Source of the DNA: Anaerotruncus sp. MC2020
GTDB taxonomy: Bacteria; Bacillota; Clostridia; Oscillospirales; Ruminococcaceae
Assembly (NCBI GenBank): GCA_000701945.1
Contig: KL370840.1
Span: forward strand, 124,001 to 188,000
Reading direction: 5' to 3'
DNA length: 64,000 nucleotides
Position 1 is the stretch's first letter. Each line of letters opens with the position of its first letter. Below are positions 10,366 through 19,065 of this stretch, in pieces. Position numbers and translations under genes: made by a program. The notes beneath the pieces are model-generated. The model was not told the origin of the DNA, did no database searches, and worked only from the letters and a program-made list of their open reading frames with translations.

Positions 10366-11607
10366 TTATTTTCCGAGCAGGTACTCTATGCAGCTCAGAG
10401 CCTTCTCCTCGCCGATATAGAAGCTCGCTCCTTTGTCCGTGATATTGGTGAAGATATAGCCTTCCTTAGATATGATAAAGGTCGTATCGTATCCGATGTA
10501 TGAGATGTCAGTCTTTATTGTCAGGTCGTGTGAGAATGACGCGGCGTTCTTGCCTGTATTTGCAGCGCTGCGGCAGTCGTCGAGGACCTTCGTTATTCTC
10601 TCGTCCTTTACGTGGCGGGACTCCTCATCGTTGAGGACGACAGCATTGTCATAGTCGAATGTCATATACTTTGACAGTCCCGTATCGTCGAGCAGCTCGC
10701 CGAGCGTTTCGGGTTCATATTCGGTGCGGACGTATATCGGAGCTGCCTGTATATTAGGATAATACATCATAACTGCGAATCTCTCCGATATGCCGTCAAG
10801 CGAATATATCGTCGCAGTCTCGGGAGCGCTGTGCTCCGCGTCTGTATCGTAGATGAAAGCCGTCTTTATGTAATGCTCCTGCGTCTTACTGTAAATGTGT
10901 ATCATGTGCGGGCATTCAGCGAGTACCTTCACGTACTGCTCAGTCCCATTCCCGACGCTTACCGTCGTGTAATTGTGTCCGTTATATGCATGGGGATGAG
11001 CTGTCGTTGTATATGTGGGAAAGGAAATGTCCCATGATGCTCTTGTTGTGGTGGGGGATGAGGGAGTGCTCGCCTGAGTAGTCAAAGCCTGCGTTGTTGT
11101 GGTAGTTTCCAACGTCGCCGCAGAGGTGGTCGTTTGCGTGAGAGCAGTCGTTGCGGCAGGGGAGGAGGTTGTGGTTTCGGTAGCTGTTGACGTCGCGGTT
11201 GTGCTTGTTGCTGTCGTTTGTTTCCAGACCGCTGTGGTCGTGGTCGATGACTGCTGCTTCTCAGCAGCGCGGGTTGTTGTTGTATGTGACTCTGTTGACG
11301 TGCTTGTTTTTGCAGTTGAAGCTGTAGTGGTCAGCGATGAAGCGGCGGAAGATGTACGCGCCTCAGTTGTGACTGCCTCAGCAGTTGTTACCGCGCTTGT
11401 TTCTGTTATGATGCCGCTGCTTGGAGGTACAGGCTTCTTCGGCGGCTTGAGCACATGAGTTGTCACGCCTATGACGAGCACAGCTGCCGTGCCGAGCGTA
11501 ACTGCGGCAGTTCTGCGCAGTATCATTTCCCTGCGCCGTTTCTTTTCGGAGAGTATTTCGTCGCCGAGCCTCATGAGGCTCGCAGCACATTTCTCATATT
11601 TGTCCAT
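10366..11607 (-). CDS. Putative anti-sigma membrane protein, Thr-rich stalk (cassette 1)
   Basis: A 413-residue single-pass protein. A short charged cytoplasmic N-terminus (residues 1-32, ending KKRRREMILRR) is followed by a membrane helix (about 33-51), the motif LKPPKKPVPPSSGIITETSA, a Thr/Ser/Ala low-complexity stalk (about 60-195), and an ectodomain (about 200-413) of unknown fold. It overlaps the 3' end of the ECF sigma gene by 14 bases, so it is almost certainly co-translated with it. By analogy with RsgI-like and other membrane anti-sigma factors it should hold the sigma factor at the membrane until the ectodomain senses something. No zinc anti-sigma (HxxxCxxC) motif is seen and the cytoplasmic part is unusually short, so the role is inferred from position. 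The membrane segment and the SSGIITETSA motif are nearly identical to those in the protein at 26708-27925. Confidence 0.75.
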   Translation of the reverse strand: MDKYEKCAASLMRLGDEILSEKKRRREMILRRTAAVTLGTAAVLVIGVTTHVLKPPKKPVPPSSGIITETSAVTTAEAVTTEARTSSAASSLTTTASTAKTSTSTESHTTTTRAAEKQQSSTTTTAVWKQTTATSTTATSTATETTTSSPAATTALTQTTTSAATLETTTTTQALTTQASTPSSPTTTRASWDISFPTYTTTAHPHAYNGHNYTTVSVGNGTEQYVKVLAECPHMIHIYSKTQEHYIKTAFIYDTDAEHSAPETATIYSLDGISERFAVMMYYPNIQAAPIYVRTEYEPETLGELLDDTGLSKYMTFDYDNAVVLNDEESRHVKDERITKVLDDCRSAANTGKNAASFSHDLTIKTDISYIGYDTTFIISKEGYIFTNITDKGASFYIGEEKALSCIEYLLGK

Positions 11608-12142
11608 TTGTCCCCCTCCTTTCCAGCTCAGCTTTCAAGGCTTTTTTCGCGTTGTATATCAGGTCTCTTACCTGCTTTTCGTTCTTTCCCATTATTTCCG
11701 AGATGTCCGCATGGGACAGCTCCTCGAAATAGACGAGATAGAGAACCTGCGAATATTCAGCCTTCAAAGCCTTGAGTGCGCGATGTATGAGGAGGTTCTG
11801 CTCGCTGCGGATGTAGTCGGCTTCGATATCCTGTTCGTCCGAGATATAGCAGCAGTCCTCGATGGAGGAGTAGTTCCTTCTGTTCTTTTTCAGGTAGTTT
11901 AACGCTGTATTCTTTCCAATGGTATAAAGCCATGTCTTGAAGGAATACTCGCTCTTATACTTAGGCTTTTTAACGTAGAGCCTGAGAAAGACCTCGTTTG
12001 CCACTTCCTCGGAAATGTGGATATCGTTCATTATCGTATTTACGAACAGTGTCAGTCCGTCCTTGTACTGACGCACGATATCGACAAACCCCTCTTTATC
12101 GCCATTCAGGAAACGGAGGTAGCTACTTGCACCGTTTTCCAT
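11594..12142 (-). CDS. ECF-type RNA polymerase sigma factor (cassette 1)
   Basis: A protein of 182 residues, the normal size for a two-domain sigma-70 of the ECF group. Region 2 lies at about 15-90 (EEVANEVFLRLY, FKTWLYTIGKN) and region 4 at about 120-175 (YSQVLYLVYFEELSHADISEIMG, then a helix-turn-helix with KQVRDLIYNAKKAL). It starts at ATG 12142 after AAAAAGGAG. The first 20 residues (MENGASSYLRFLNGDKEGF...) are almost the same as in the paralogue at 27918-28463. It is first in the operon with a membrane protein and a dockerin protein. It probably directs transcription of its own operon and of surface or cellulosome genes; targets cannot be read from the sequence. Confidence 0.92.
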   Translation of the reverse strand: MENGASSYLRFLNGDKEGFVDIVRQYKDGLTLFVNTIMNDIHISEEVANEVFLRLYVKKPKYKSEYSFKTWLYTIGKNTALNYLKKNRRNYSSIEDCCYISDEQDIEADYIRSEQNLLIHRALKALKAEYSQVLYLVYFEELSHADISEIMGKNEKQVRDLIYNAKKALKAELERRGTNGQI

Positions 12143-12177
12143 ATGTAACTCCTTTTTAGCTTCGTTCTTCTTTACTT

Positions 12178-12207
12178 ATTATACAACATTCTATTGCGTT
12201 TTGTCGA
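12178..12207 (-). promoter_or_regulatory. Possible promoter of ECF cassette 1
   Basis: On the minus strand TCGACA is followed after 18 bases by a perfect TATAAT, with the Shine-Dalgarno and ATG of the sigma gene about 35 bases further on. The -10 is strong and the -35 weak. Confidence 0.5.
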
Positions 12208-12287
12208 AGCAGAGAGATTTATTTTTTTATTTTAACTTTGATTGAACGTAAATAAAGCGGCAATTGCTTTAAATGCTTTGCTGTGAC

Positions 12288-12309
12288 TCTCAGAAGCTCT
12301 GTTTTGCTT
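12288..12309. repeat. 22-base direct repeat upstream of ECF genes, copy 1
   Basis: A 22-base sequence beginning TCTCAGAAGCTCTG occurs here and, identically, at 36101-36122. Both lie upstream of ECF genes of dockerin cassettes, but about 146 bases from the start here and 14 bases there. It may be a leftover of the ancestral leader or a shared regulatory site. The rest of the 12143-12366 gap is AT-rich. Confidence 0.6.
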
Positions 12310-12331
12310 GTTTATTTATCTCCATTTTGAG

Positions 12332-12365
12332 AAAAACGGTCTCACTATAACGTGAGACCGTTTTT
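12332..12365 (-). terminator. Terminator of the zinc-ribbon operon
   Basis: A 14-bp perfect stem AAAAACGGTCTCAC / GTGAGACCGTTTTT with a 6-base loop. On the minus strand it ends in TTTTT directly after the gene ending at 12367, closing the four-gene operon 16679-12367. It is symmetrical and could work in both directions. Confidence 0.85.
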
Positions 12366-12366
12366 G

Positions 12367-12951
12367 CTATTTAAAAATAATATCTCTTTCTGCAACGTCG
12401 AAGCTGCCCTTCTTGAAGGCTAAGACGTATGCTCCGCCCTCGGAGGCTGTCGTGCAGGTCAAGCCGTCGAGCTCTGCCTGCTTTATCTGTTTTGCTCCGA
12501 GCTCATGGAAGGCGTAGGTTATGGCGTCATCACATATGGCATCTATCCTCGCGGAGGTCGTGCCGCCCGAATGGCTTATCGTGACCTCGTCAAAGATGTG
12601 GAAGTCACCGTAGAGCGGGCGTCCGTACACGTTGAGGTAGTCCGCCTGCAAAAAGCCGCCCTTTATCGTTTTTACAGCCTTGACCTCGAACACAGCGTAT
12701 TTGTAATCGTACTTTCGGATAAGCTCCTCCCTGCATTCGCGGGCTTTTTCAAATTCGCCTTTGAGCTGTTCGGGACTGATATCATCGAGCGGACAAACAG
12801 TCTTTGTTGTGTTGTTTTCGGTCGTGTATTCAAACGGGTGGAGCACGGATAATCTGCTGATGCAGTTCATGCAGATGTTCCGCTTGTATTTGAGAGTGCT
12901 GATGTACTGTGCGCTTCCGCCGCATACCACGCATTTAAATAATTCCTGCAT
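12367..12951 (-). CDS. Small zinc-ribbon protein of unknown function
   Basis: The start is ATG 12951 after AAGGAGG; the longer in-frame ORF to 13092 would run back into the upstream gene without a ribosome site. The product is 194 residues. The N-terminus has a treble-clef-like pair of cysteine knuckles, CVVCG (about 7-11) and CMNC (about 26-29). The rest (about 85-194) is a mixed alpha/beta domain with no recognised family. It is the last gene of an operon with two further zinc-ribbon proteins and a lipoprotein. It starts 11 bases after the previous stop, so it probably belongs to the same process. No signal peptide or membrane segment is present, so it is cytoplasmic. Confidence 0.75.
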   Translation of the reverse strand: MQELFKCVVCGGSAQYISTLKYKRNICMNCISRLSVLHPFEYTTENNTTKTVCPLDDISPEQLKGEFEKARECREELIRKYDYKYAVFEVKAVKTIKGGFLQADYLNVYGRPLYGDFHIFDEVTISHSGGTTSARIDAICDDAITYAFHELGAKQIKQAELDGLTCTTASEGGAYVLAFKKGSFDVAERDIIFK

Positions 12952-12962
12952 AGTGTACCTCC

Positions 12963-14072
12963 TTACTCGGTAGTGAGCGTGTCGCTCGGGAATATCATTA
13001 TCTTCTGCGCTCCAACGAGCATTGCGAACATCATTCCCGCCTCGACCTTCTGGAGGTCGCGCCCCTCGCCGTGGATATGATAGCCGTTCCATTCGAGGAG
13101 TCCGCCGACAGTATAATCAAATGTCCTGTCGCCGTGTACTACCTTGAATTTGCTGCCGACCGTGAACGAGCCCGAGAGCATTCTGCAATACAGCAGGAAC
13201 ATATTCTTCTGCCCCGTATACTTAGGTTTATGCAAGTCACCTGCATTTTTGAAAAGCGGGAGAGTGCGGTATACCTCCGCCGAGGCTGACTGCGAATCAT
13301 TGGCTGTAGGCTCTTGGCTTGCAGAAACGCTGCCTATCGCATCCTTGAACTCGGCAAGCGTCAGGTCGGCGATGGGGTCACGGCGTTCCTCATCGTTTGT
13401 CCACTCGAGGTACGTGCCCTGGTCCTCTTGGCTATATGAATTATACTCTGTAGTTCTGAACCACTTCTTCTCCCTAACAGTTACTATCGGGTATTCAGAG
13501 CGCGCCTTGTTTACGCAGTTCCTGCATATCCTGCTGTCGTCGGCGAGCCACAGATAGTCGCTTTCTTTTTCGATTCCCGCGCCGCACATCGCACAGTTCG
13601 TCTGCGAGTCGGAGAAATCGACAGCCTCGACCTCCCTGCGGAACTGCTCGAGAGTGTGGAACTTGATATCGTCTGTTCCGTGGAAGCAGCGCTTGTGTAT
13701 CTCGTATTTTTCAGCCTTGTTGAAGCAGGTGATGCAGATGTAGGTATCGAGTATCTGCATACTCATGTTCAGCAGCTTGAATTTCTCGCCGCATATCGGG
13801 CAGTAAGGCGGCTTTTCGAGCTTGCTGTTCCACTGCGGTAGCTTAGGTACGGAATCAAGGTCAGCCTGCACCTCGCCGCGTTTTCCCTTGACGTATTTTC
13901 CGATTATCTCGACCGTCATCTCGGACGGGTCGTACTCGTCGCCGCCGTCCATTCCCAACAGAAAAGGCTCAGCTATTTCCTGGCATTCCGAGCATATCTT
14001 GCCGTCTGTGAGCTCATAGCCGTATTTTTCCTCTTTGCCGCAAATCGGACATATAAATGGTTCCTTTGCCAT
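12963..14072 (-). CDS. Multi-zinc-ribbon cytoplasmic protein
   Basis: The ATG at 14072 has AGAGGTG about six bases upstream; a GTG at 14081 lies inside that ribosome site and is rejected. The product has 369 residues with three CxxC...CxxC modules: CPICG/CSEC (about 7-31), CPICG/CITC (about 90-117) and CAMCG/CRNC (about 160-185). The C-terminal 90 residues (about 275-369) form a compact domain of unknown family (FKVVHGDRTFDYTVGG...). No catalytic residues are recognised. Such arrays of small zinc ribbons usually bind protein or nucleic acid. It sits 17 bases after a membrane protein that carries two similar ribbons and 11 bases before the next zinc-ribbon gene, so the three may form one complex. 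Confidence 0.75.
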   Translation of the reverse strand: MAKEPFICPICGKEEKYGYELTDGKICSECQEIAEPFLLGMDGGDEYDPSEMTVEIIGKYVKGKRGEVQADLDSVPKLPQWNSKLEKPPYCPICGEKFKLLNMSMQILDTYICITCFNKAEKYEIHKRCFHGTDDIKFHTLEQFRREVEAVDFSDSQTNCAMCGAGIEKESDYLWLADDSRICRNCVNKARSEYPIVTVREKKWFRTTEYNSYSQEDQGTYLEWTNDEERRDPIADLTLAEFKDAIGSVSASQEPTANDSQSASAEVYRTLPLFKNAGDLHKPKYTGQKNMFLLYCRMLSGSFTVGSKFKVVHGDRTFDYTVGGLLEWNGYHIHGEGRDLQKVEAGMMFAMLVGAQKIMIFPSDTLTTE

Positions 14073-14089
14073 GATTTTCACCTCTTATT

Positions 14090-15763
14090 TCAGAATATTA
14101 TAGCCAGTGTGCTGCCGAGCAGTATCGCGATGAACAGCACCGCGAACAGGATTCCCTCCTTGCCCGTTTCGCGCAGCAGCCGTAATAGTGTTATCCTTTT
14201 GCCGTCCTTGTCAGTCCTGCCTATGCCGAACATCGAGAGCACCGTGACTTTTCTGTCCCTGCGCGAGCCCATGAGCCTGTATTGTCCGTTGGGGGTTTTT
14301 GCGTACAGCAGGGGGTGGTCGTAGACGTCGCCGCGCACGCCCTTGACAAAGTAGATGAGCACAATCATCGCCGCGAGAGTGTACCATGCCGCTCCGTACT
14401 GAGGCTTGAACTTATCGGCGAAGCTGCCGCCTTGTACGAGCACTATCATCAGCCTTATTACCGCCGCAATTATCAGCGGCAGCGCGATAGTGACAAGGGA
14501 ATTGAGTATCATCGAGATTGTCCGCGTGAAGCTGTAGAAACGTATCTTTACAGGGACTTTCGCGCCGTTTTCGTCATTTTCAAAGAAAACGGGAGTATTA
14601 TCATAGGGATTTTTCAGGATATTCCTGCTTTCGTCTATTTTCAGCTCGCCGTCCGTTCGCGAAGCACTTGCTGCCTTGCTCTTGAGAGTGATACGCTTCG
14701 TCAGCGGACCTCTGCCCTCGCTCATTGCTGCAAAGAATATGCAGCCGAAAACGCACAGCCCGATGAATACCGCCTCGGGAGCAAAATGCGTCCACAGTGC
14801 GAACAGCAGCGTACACAGCAAAGTCCATACGGTCGGTTCTATTGCCCACGGAAAGGTCTTTTTCCTGCGCTTCTGCGAGACAGCGATACGTCCTGTCTGA
14901 CCGTTCATGACGGCGGTCAGGCTGCCGCTTCTGATGAAGTATACAGGCAGCAGCACCGACAGCGATGTGAGGTTGCCTGTGCGGAGCTCGACGTCCACGC
15001 CTGTGGTCTGCATGGTCTTCTGTATCTCGGGCAGAAAGTCCTGTACCGTCTCTGCCTTGATGCGCTCATCTATCGCGGCGTCGGAGATATCGTTGAGCTT
15101 GACCCTGTGTCCCGCGACATATCCGTAGCTGAACGGTTTTGCTGCCGACCAGTCAAAAGGCTCGATGTCGTTGAGGACGAGGTTGTCGAGCTGACTTGAT
15201 GTGTTGACTGCGATGCCCTCGAGAAAGCCTGCACATTGGTATTTGCGCTCGCTGCCGTCGCGGGAGACTGTGCCCTGTACTGGACCTCTCACCAGCCGAT
15301 ACGGCAGATAGCAGACTTTCAGCTTTCCGATGTTGTTCAGCAGGCTTCTGCCCTCGGGCTGTTTTTCGTTGTCCTTGCCCCATTTACCGAGACGCTCGCG
15401 TGACTCGTCCTCTGTGATGAAAAAAGGTATCAGCAGCTCGGGGATATTCTCATCCGAGCCGAGCTCGCTGCTGACGAGGTTATTTCCGCAGAACTCACAG
15501 GTCTCGGAGGCTTCGCCCTCTGCGAAGAGGAGCTCCGCTCCGCAGCGAGGGCAGGAGTAACGCTCCGTTCGCGGCTTTTCCTCCGAGCGGAATATCTCGT
15601 CCTTTGCGAGCGTCCGCCAGCGGAGCTGCGCCTGCTTTGCGTGTTCTGCGTCGGTGACTGTGCCGCAGTGCGCGCATTTGTAGGTCTGCCCGATGATGTC
15701 GAAGCCGACGGGCGCTCCGCAGCTGTCGCAGCTCACGCATATCATTTTTTCGTAGCTGTCCAT
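14090..15763 (-). CDS. Zinc-ribbon integral membrane protein
   Basis: A 557-residue protein starting at ATG 15763 behind GAGGAAACTCT. The cytoplasmic N-terminus carries two TFIIB-like zinc ribbons, CDSCG/CAHCG (about 12-35) and CPRCG/CEFCG (about 71-98). Residues about 105-305 are soluble. Two membrane helices follow at about 305-345, a soluble insert to about 410, then about three more hydrophobic segments (about 415-440, 460-478, 535-557). The protein resembles 'TFIIB-type zinc ribbon-containing' membrane proteins seen in Firmicutes, whose role is unknown. It follows a lipoprotein by 19 bases and precedes two cytoplasmic zinc-ribbon genes, suggesting an envelope complex with cytoplasmic zinc adaptors. 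Confidence 0.8.
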   Translation of the reverse strand: MDSYEKMICVSCDSCGAPVGFDIIGQTYKCAHCGTVTDAEHAKQAQLRWRTLAKDEIFRSEEKPRTERYSCPRCGAELLFAEGEASETCEFCGNNLVSSELGSDENIPELLIPFFITEDESRERLGKWGKDNEKQPEGRSLLNNIGKLKVCYLPYRLVRGPVQGTVSRDGSERKYQCAGFLEGIAVNTSSQLDNLVLNDIEPFDWSAAKPFSYGYVAGHRVKLNDISDAAIDERIKAETVQDFLPEIQKTMQTTGVDVELRTGNLTSLSVLLPVYFIRSGSLTAVMNGQTGRIAVSQKRRKKTFPWAIEPTVWTLLCTLLFALWTHFAPEAVFIGLCVFGCIFFAAMSEGRGPLTKRITLKSKAASASRTDGELKIDESRNILKNPYDNTPVFFENDENGAKVPVKIRFYSFTRTISMILNSLVTIALPLIIAAVIRLMIVLVQGGSFADKFKPQYGAAWYTLAAMIVLIYFVKGVRGDVYDHPLLYAKTPNGQYRLMGSRRDRKVTVLSMFGIGRTDKDGKRITLLRLLRETGKEGILFAVLFIAILLGSTLAIIF

Positions 15764-15782
15764 AGAGTTTCCTCGTTTTGCT

Positions 15783-16679
15783 TCACTGGAATTCCCGTAT
15801 ATTTTTAAACGGTGTAAGAACTATGGAGCCGTCCCTGCCACTGAGACCTATATCAAAATAGTGTACGCCTCCATGCTCGTCCTCGTAGCTTATGCCATAT
15901 GCAGGAATATCCCCAGGTATCTCTATCATTGGAGTGAATGATGCACCTTTTGCAAGGCTGGGGAGTTCAAGCACGACTTCACCGTCATAAAGAGGAGCTT
16001 TCAGGTCATCTATCTCAACAAATGTGAGCTTGAGGAGCTTTACATTACTGATATCTGCCCTTGCAAGCAGCTCTATGGTAACAGGGTCGGTGTACTGTAT
16101 GCCGTTGTATGTGTATGTTCCTCTTTCAGAGTACAACAGACTCGGAATAAGGTCGCCTGAGTATATGAACTCCGTATCTTTGCCGTCCTCAGTAAAAATA
16201 AGCCTTGCGAAGCTGTCGGTGTCCCTGCGGATATATCTTCCGTCTGAGAGTCCGCTTTCGTCCTCGGTCAACGCAAAGCTGTTGGGCAGGTCTTTGTCCG
16301 TATGAGTGAGATAACCGTGAGACGCGTCGCCGTTTCGGGAAAATGTAAATGTATTATCCTTTATGTAAAGGCATTGTGTTCGGTCTGAAGTTTCCCACCA
16401 GCCGAAGAGCCTGTACATCTCGTTTTCGATATCGCCGCCCGTTCCGTCCATTTCTGTTGTAACAGGCTCAGTTATTGTTTCTGTAGCCGCGGTTGTGACA
16501 GCAGCTGTTGAAGCTGTTGTTACCTCAGTTCTTTTAGTTGTGGCGGAAGTTCCTGATGATACTGTGGTTGCTTTTGCAGCTTCTGATGACGAATCGCTTG
16601 GCGGCTCTTCGGTAATTCCGCAGCCAGCAAGTGAAAGGACTGCCAACGCTGCACAGATTCGGACAATAGTGGTTTTCAT
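15783..16679 (-). CDS. Lipoprotein with Thr-rich linker
   Basis: A 298-residue protein with a lipoprotein signal peptide and lipobox LAGC (Cys about residue 20). A Ser/Thr/Ala-rich linker (about 25-85) precedes a domain beginning YRLFGWWETSDRTQCLYI; this WW-containing start resembles small lipocalin-like 'does the substrate fit' domains, but no family can be named. A beta-rich C-terminal half follows. It is first in the operon with three zinc-ribbon proteins and has its own promoter. It should be anchored on the outer face of the membrane and may be the external partner of the membrane protein downstream. Confidence 0.8.
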   Translation of the reverse strand: MKTTIVRICAALAVLSLAGCGITEEPPSDSSSEAAKATTVSSGTSATTKRTEVTTASTAAVTTAATETITEPVTTEMDGTGGDIENEMYRLFGWWETSDRTQCLYIKDNTFTFSRNGDASHGYLTHTDKDLPNSFALTEDESGLSDGRYIRRDTDSFARLIFTEDGKDTEFIYSGDLIPSLLYSERGTYTYNGIQYTDPVTIELLARADISNVKLLKLTFVEIDDLKAPLYDGEVVLELPSLAKGASFTPMIEIPGDIPAYGISYEDEHGGVHYFDIGLSGRDGSIVLTPFKNIREFQ

Positions 16680-16726
16680 TTTTTTCCTCCTTCTTCGACT
16701 TTTTAAGCAGCATATAATTATATGTT

Positions 16727-16755
16727 ATTTTATCATATTTTCTTCCAAACGTCAA
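16727..16755 (-). promoter_or_regulatory. Promoter of the lipoprotein/zinc-ribbon operon
   Basis: TTGACG, a 17-base spacer and TAAAAT on the minus strand, about 50 bases before the start codon at 16679. The same TTGACN-N17-TAAAAT form occurs upstream of three other minus-strand operons in this island (23.1, 28.6 and 30.8 kb). Confidence 0.65.
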
Positions 16756-16911
16756 GTCTTTTTATCATTAACGCACAATAAAATGACTCAGCTTTTTTCA
16801 AAAAGCTTTTGATAAACTCTTCGTTTTGTGATAAAACATTATGGTACTACGGAGCTGCTGGCTTTACATTCCGCCTCCGTAAGCCTCAGCTTGCGCAATG
16901 GTAGTGAATAT

Positions 16912-16949
16912 AAAAACAGCGGTATCTATCCAAAGATACCGCTGTTTTT
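16912..16949 (-). terminator. Terminator of the ECF-ABC exporter operon, AGCGGTA-type
   Basis: A perfect 16-bp stem AAAAACAGCGGTATCT / AGATACCGCTGTTTTT with a 6-base loop. It overlaps the stop codon of the permease gene and ends the 22985-16948 operon on the minus strand. Confidence 0.85.
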
Positions 16950-19065
16950 ATAAAAAGAATCTGTTGAGCAGAGCATTTACACTCAGAAACGGGCAGAATC
17001 CGACGCCAATCATTACCTTTGCTCCCAAGAGGTAAATTATTATCGGGAGCGCAAATACGGCGAAGTTTATTAGCACTGCTGAGGTCGTGTTCCTGCACCG
17101 TGACGACACCCATAGTATAATGAGCGCGGACAAGATAACGAACAGCGTGCGGAGTGTAGCCACGAGCAGCAGATACTGCCACAGCTTCATATTCACAGGG
17201 AAACTGATGAAGTCTGTGATACTGCGGAGAGAGCCGCTAAGTCCGTCATGACCGTAATACTGCGAGATAGTGACACTGTACGGCACGATCCACAGCAGAG
17301 CCGCAAGCAGTCCATATACAACCGCTGTAAGGATGTTCCTGCGGATATAGCTCCGCCTGCCCGATGTTGTCGAGCTGACGATGAAGCTCATTCGGTACTT
17401 GTTGTCGTTCGCAATGAGGGGCGAAACAAGGAAAATCAGCAGAAATACTGCCGCGAGCGCGTACTTCATATCGTCGTCGTAGCTGTTCACGCCGAGGGCT
17501 CTCTTGTAGCCCGTGTCGTAGAACATATACGCGCCCTTTACGTTACTAATCTGCTGCAAACGCTCATATGCGGGCTCAAAGCCCATTTGCGGCGCGAGCT
17601 GCTTACTAAGCTCATTCTGAGCCGTGTAGTTCTGCGGCTCTTTTTCACTGAGCTCGTCGAGCTGCGCCTGTAAGTCTGCAAAACGCGCCTTTTCTTCCTC
17701 GAAAAAAGCGAGAGTATCGGCTGTGACTGCGCCCTCTGCCTTATCCGTGTAGTATTCGTAGTAGACGTCCTGCTGGTCGTACTGCTTGATGAAGCTCTGC
17801 GACATAAAGCCCGAAACTGCGAAGAATACGGCGATGACGAGAGCTCCCTTCTGCAATATCAGTGACTTGTAGAACGTGTACCACATCTGCGAGTGGACTT
17901 TGCCGCCCTTGCCAAACGAGAGCTTTAAGCCTATACGCTTGAACTCGAGGTTGCGTTTGCGGGCGTACAGATACGCCGACAGGAAGCCGCATACTGCCGT
18001 GATGATGAAAAGTGCAGCGGACGAGGTCGGTATCAGCGGCACTGGGTACTCAAAGAAATTGATGTTCTTGTAATTGCAGAAGATCTCGTTGACCTTCGTG
18101 AACGCAACGAGGTTGATATAGCGAAAAATGCTGTATATCGAGAGCGGATGGATGAGGACATAGAGCACGCCCTCCACGATGAGCACAGCCGCCGAGATGC
18201 CGTAGAAGCTGACCGTGTTTTTCGTGTTGACCGCGATGAGCGACAGCACCGCTCCAATGCAGAAAACGGCGATGAATTTGAACAGCACGTACAGTATGAG
18301 GTACTGCCACACGTTGATTTTGAGGTTACAGGCGATGAAGCCGCTCAGCGACTGTATCGGACGCGAGAGGTCGCCGAGTCCGTACAGGCACGCGCCCAAT
18401 ATGAGATTTTCCGCATACAGGAGCACCACCGCTCCGAACAGTGTTATTGCAAGAGCTGCAAGCTTTGTCATTATCAGGTAGCTGCGTCCGCGCCTCATTG
18501 AGAAGAGCAGTCCGCTCATTCCCTGCTCGCGGTCATATAGCATTATCGACAGCACCGCAAACAGCAGTATGAAGCCGCAGAGTATGTCCGTAAAGCTGTT
18601 GTCCGTTGCGAGCGTTATTCCCTTTGAGCGCCCGAAAACAGGTCTTACGTCCTGCATTTTTTCGTAGGCAGGCGGCGTTTTCAGAATGCTTCGGTAGTTG
18701 AAGGAGTCGGGCTTTGCGAATATGGAAACCGCTGTCATTGACTTCGCCTGCGCCTTTATGCTTTCGAGGTATTCATTGTAGGTGAGCACCGTATTGCACT
18801 CGTCGCGGAGCTCGTGCATGACTTCCCATTTGTAGAGCGGAGCGTGCGAGAAATCGCTGAGCTGCTCGTCGAGCCAGTCATACTTTTCCTCATCGGACAT
18901 ATCCTCAAGCACATCGTAGACTTTGCGGTGATCAGCGGCTGTGACGTCGCCCGAATTCGCAGTTCTGAACATAAGATAAGCGTTCAGAATGAATACAGCG
19001 GCGATGATAAGAACGAAAATCTCACGGCTGAACAGCTTTTTCAGCTCGGCAGCAAGAAGCCTCAT
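16948..19065 (-). CDS. ABC-2 type transporter permease, two fused halves
   Basis: A 705-residue protein with about 12 membrane segments in two similar halves. Each half begins with a cytoplasmic start, one membrane helix and a large external loop with acidic helices, followed by about five helices. The first half starts MRLLAAELKKLFSREIFVLI and the second near residue 395 (MWYTFYKSLILQKGALVIAV). This doubled ABC-2 layout suits one permease acting with the single ATPase gene just upstream, whose stop codon overlaps this start (ATGA). Its place at the end of an operon with an ECF sigma and a membrane sensor suggests an exporter induced or monitored by that sensor, as in envelope-stress or peptide export. 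The substrate is unknown. Confidence 0.85.
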   Translation of the reverse strand: MRLLAAELKKLFSREIFVLIIAAVFILNAYLMFRTANSGDVTAADHRKVYDVLEDMSDEEKYDWLDEQLSDFSHAPLYKWEVMHELRDECNTVLTYNEYLESIKAQAKSMTAVSIFAKPDSFNYRSILKTPPAYEKMQDVRPVFGRSKGITLATDNSFTDILCGFILLFAVLSIMLYDREQGMSGLLFSMRRGRSYLIMTKLAALAITLFGAVVLLYAENLILGACLYGLGDLSRPIQSLSGFIACNLKINVWQYLILYVLFKFIAVFCIGAVLSLIAVNTKNTVSFYGISAAVLIVEGVLYVLIHPLSIYSIFRYINLVAFTKVNEIFCNYKNINFFEYPVPLIPTSSAALFIITAVCGFLSAYLYARKRNLEFKRIGLKLSFGKGGKVHSQMWYTFYKSLILQKGALVIAVFFAVSGFMSQSFIKQYDQQDVYYEYYTDKAEGAVTADTLAFFEEEKARFADLQAQLDELSEKEPQNYTAQNELSKQLAPQMGFEPAYERLQQISNVKGAYMFYDTGYKRALGVNSYDDDMKYALAAVFLLIFLVSPLIANDNKYRMSFIVSSTTSGRRSYIRRNILTAVVYGLLAALLWIVPYSVTISQYYGHDGLSGSLRSITDFISFPVNMKLWQYLLLVATLRTLFVILSALIILWVSSRCRNTTSAVLINFAVFALPIIIYLLGAKVMIGVGFCPFLSVNALLNRFFL

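Noticed and set aside
11040..11420. Low-complexity GTTGT-rich stretch as possible DNA repeat element
   Set aside because: It is the coding sequence of the Thr/Ser stalk of the membrane protein, read on the minus strand.
14282..15199. Plus-strand ORF of 305 codons opposite the zinc-ribbon membrane gene
   Set aside because: No start context, and the protein lacks any pattern; the minus frame has zinc ribbons and membrane helices.
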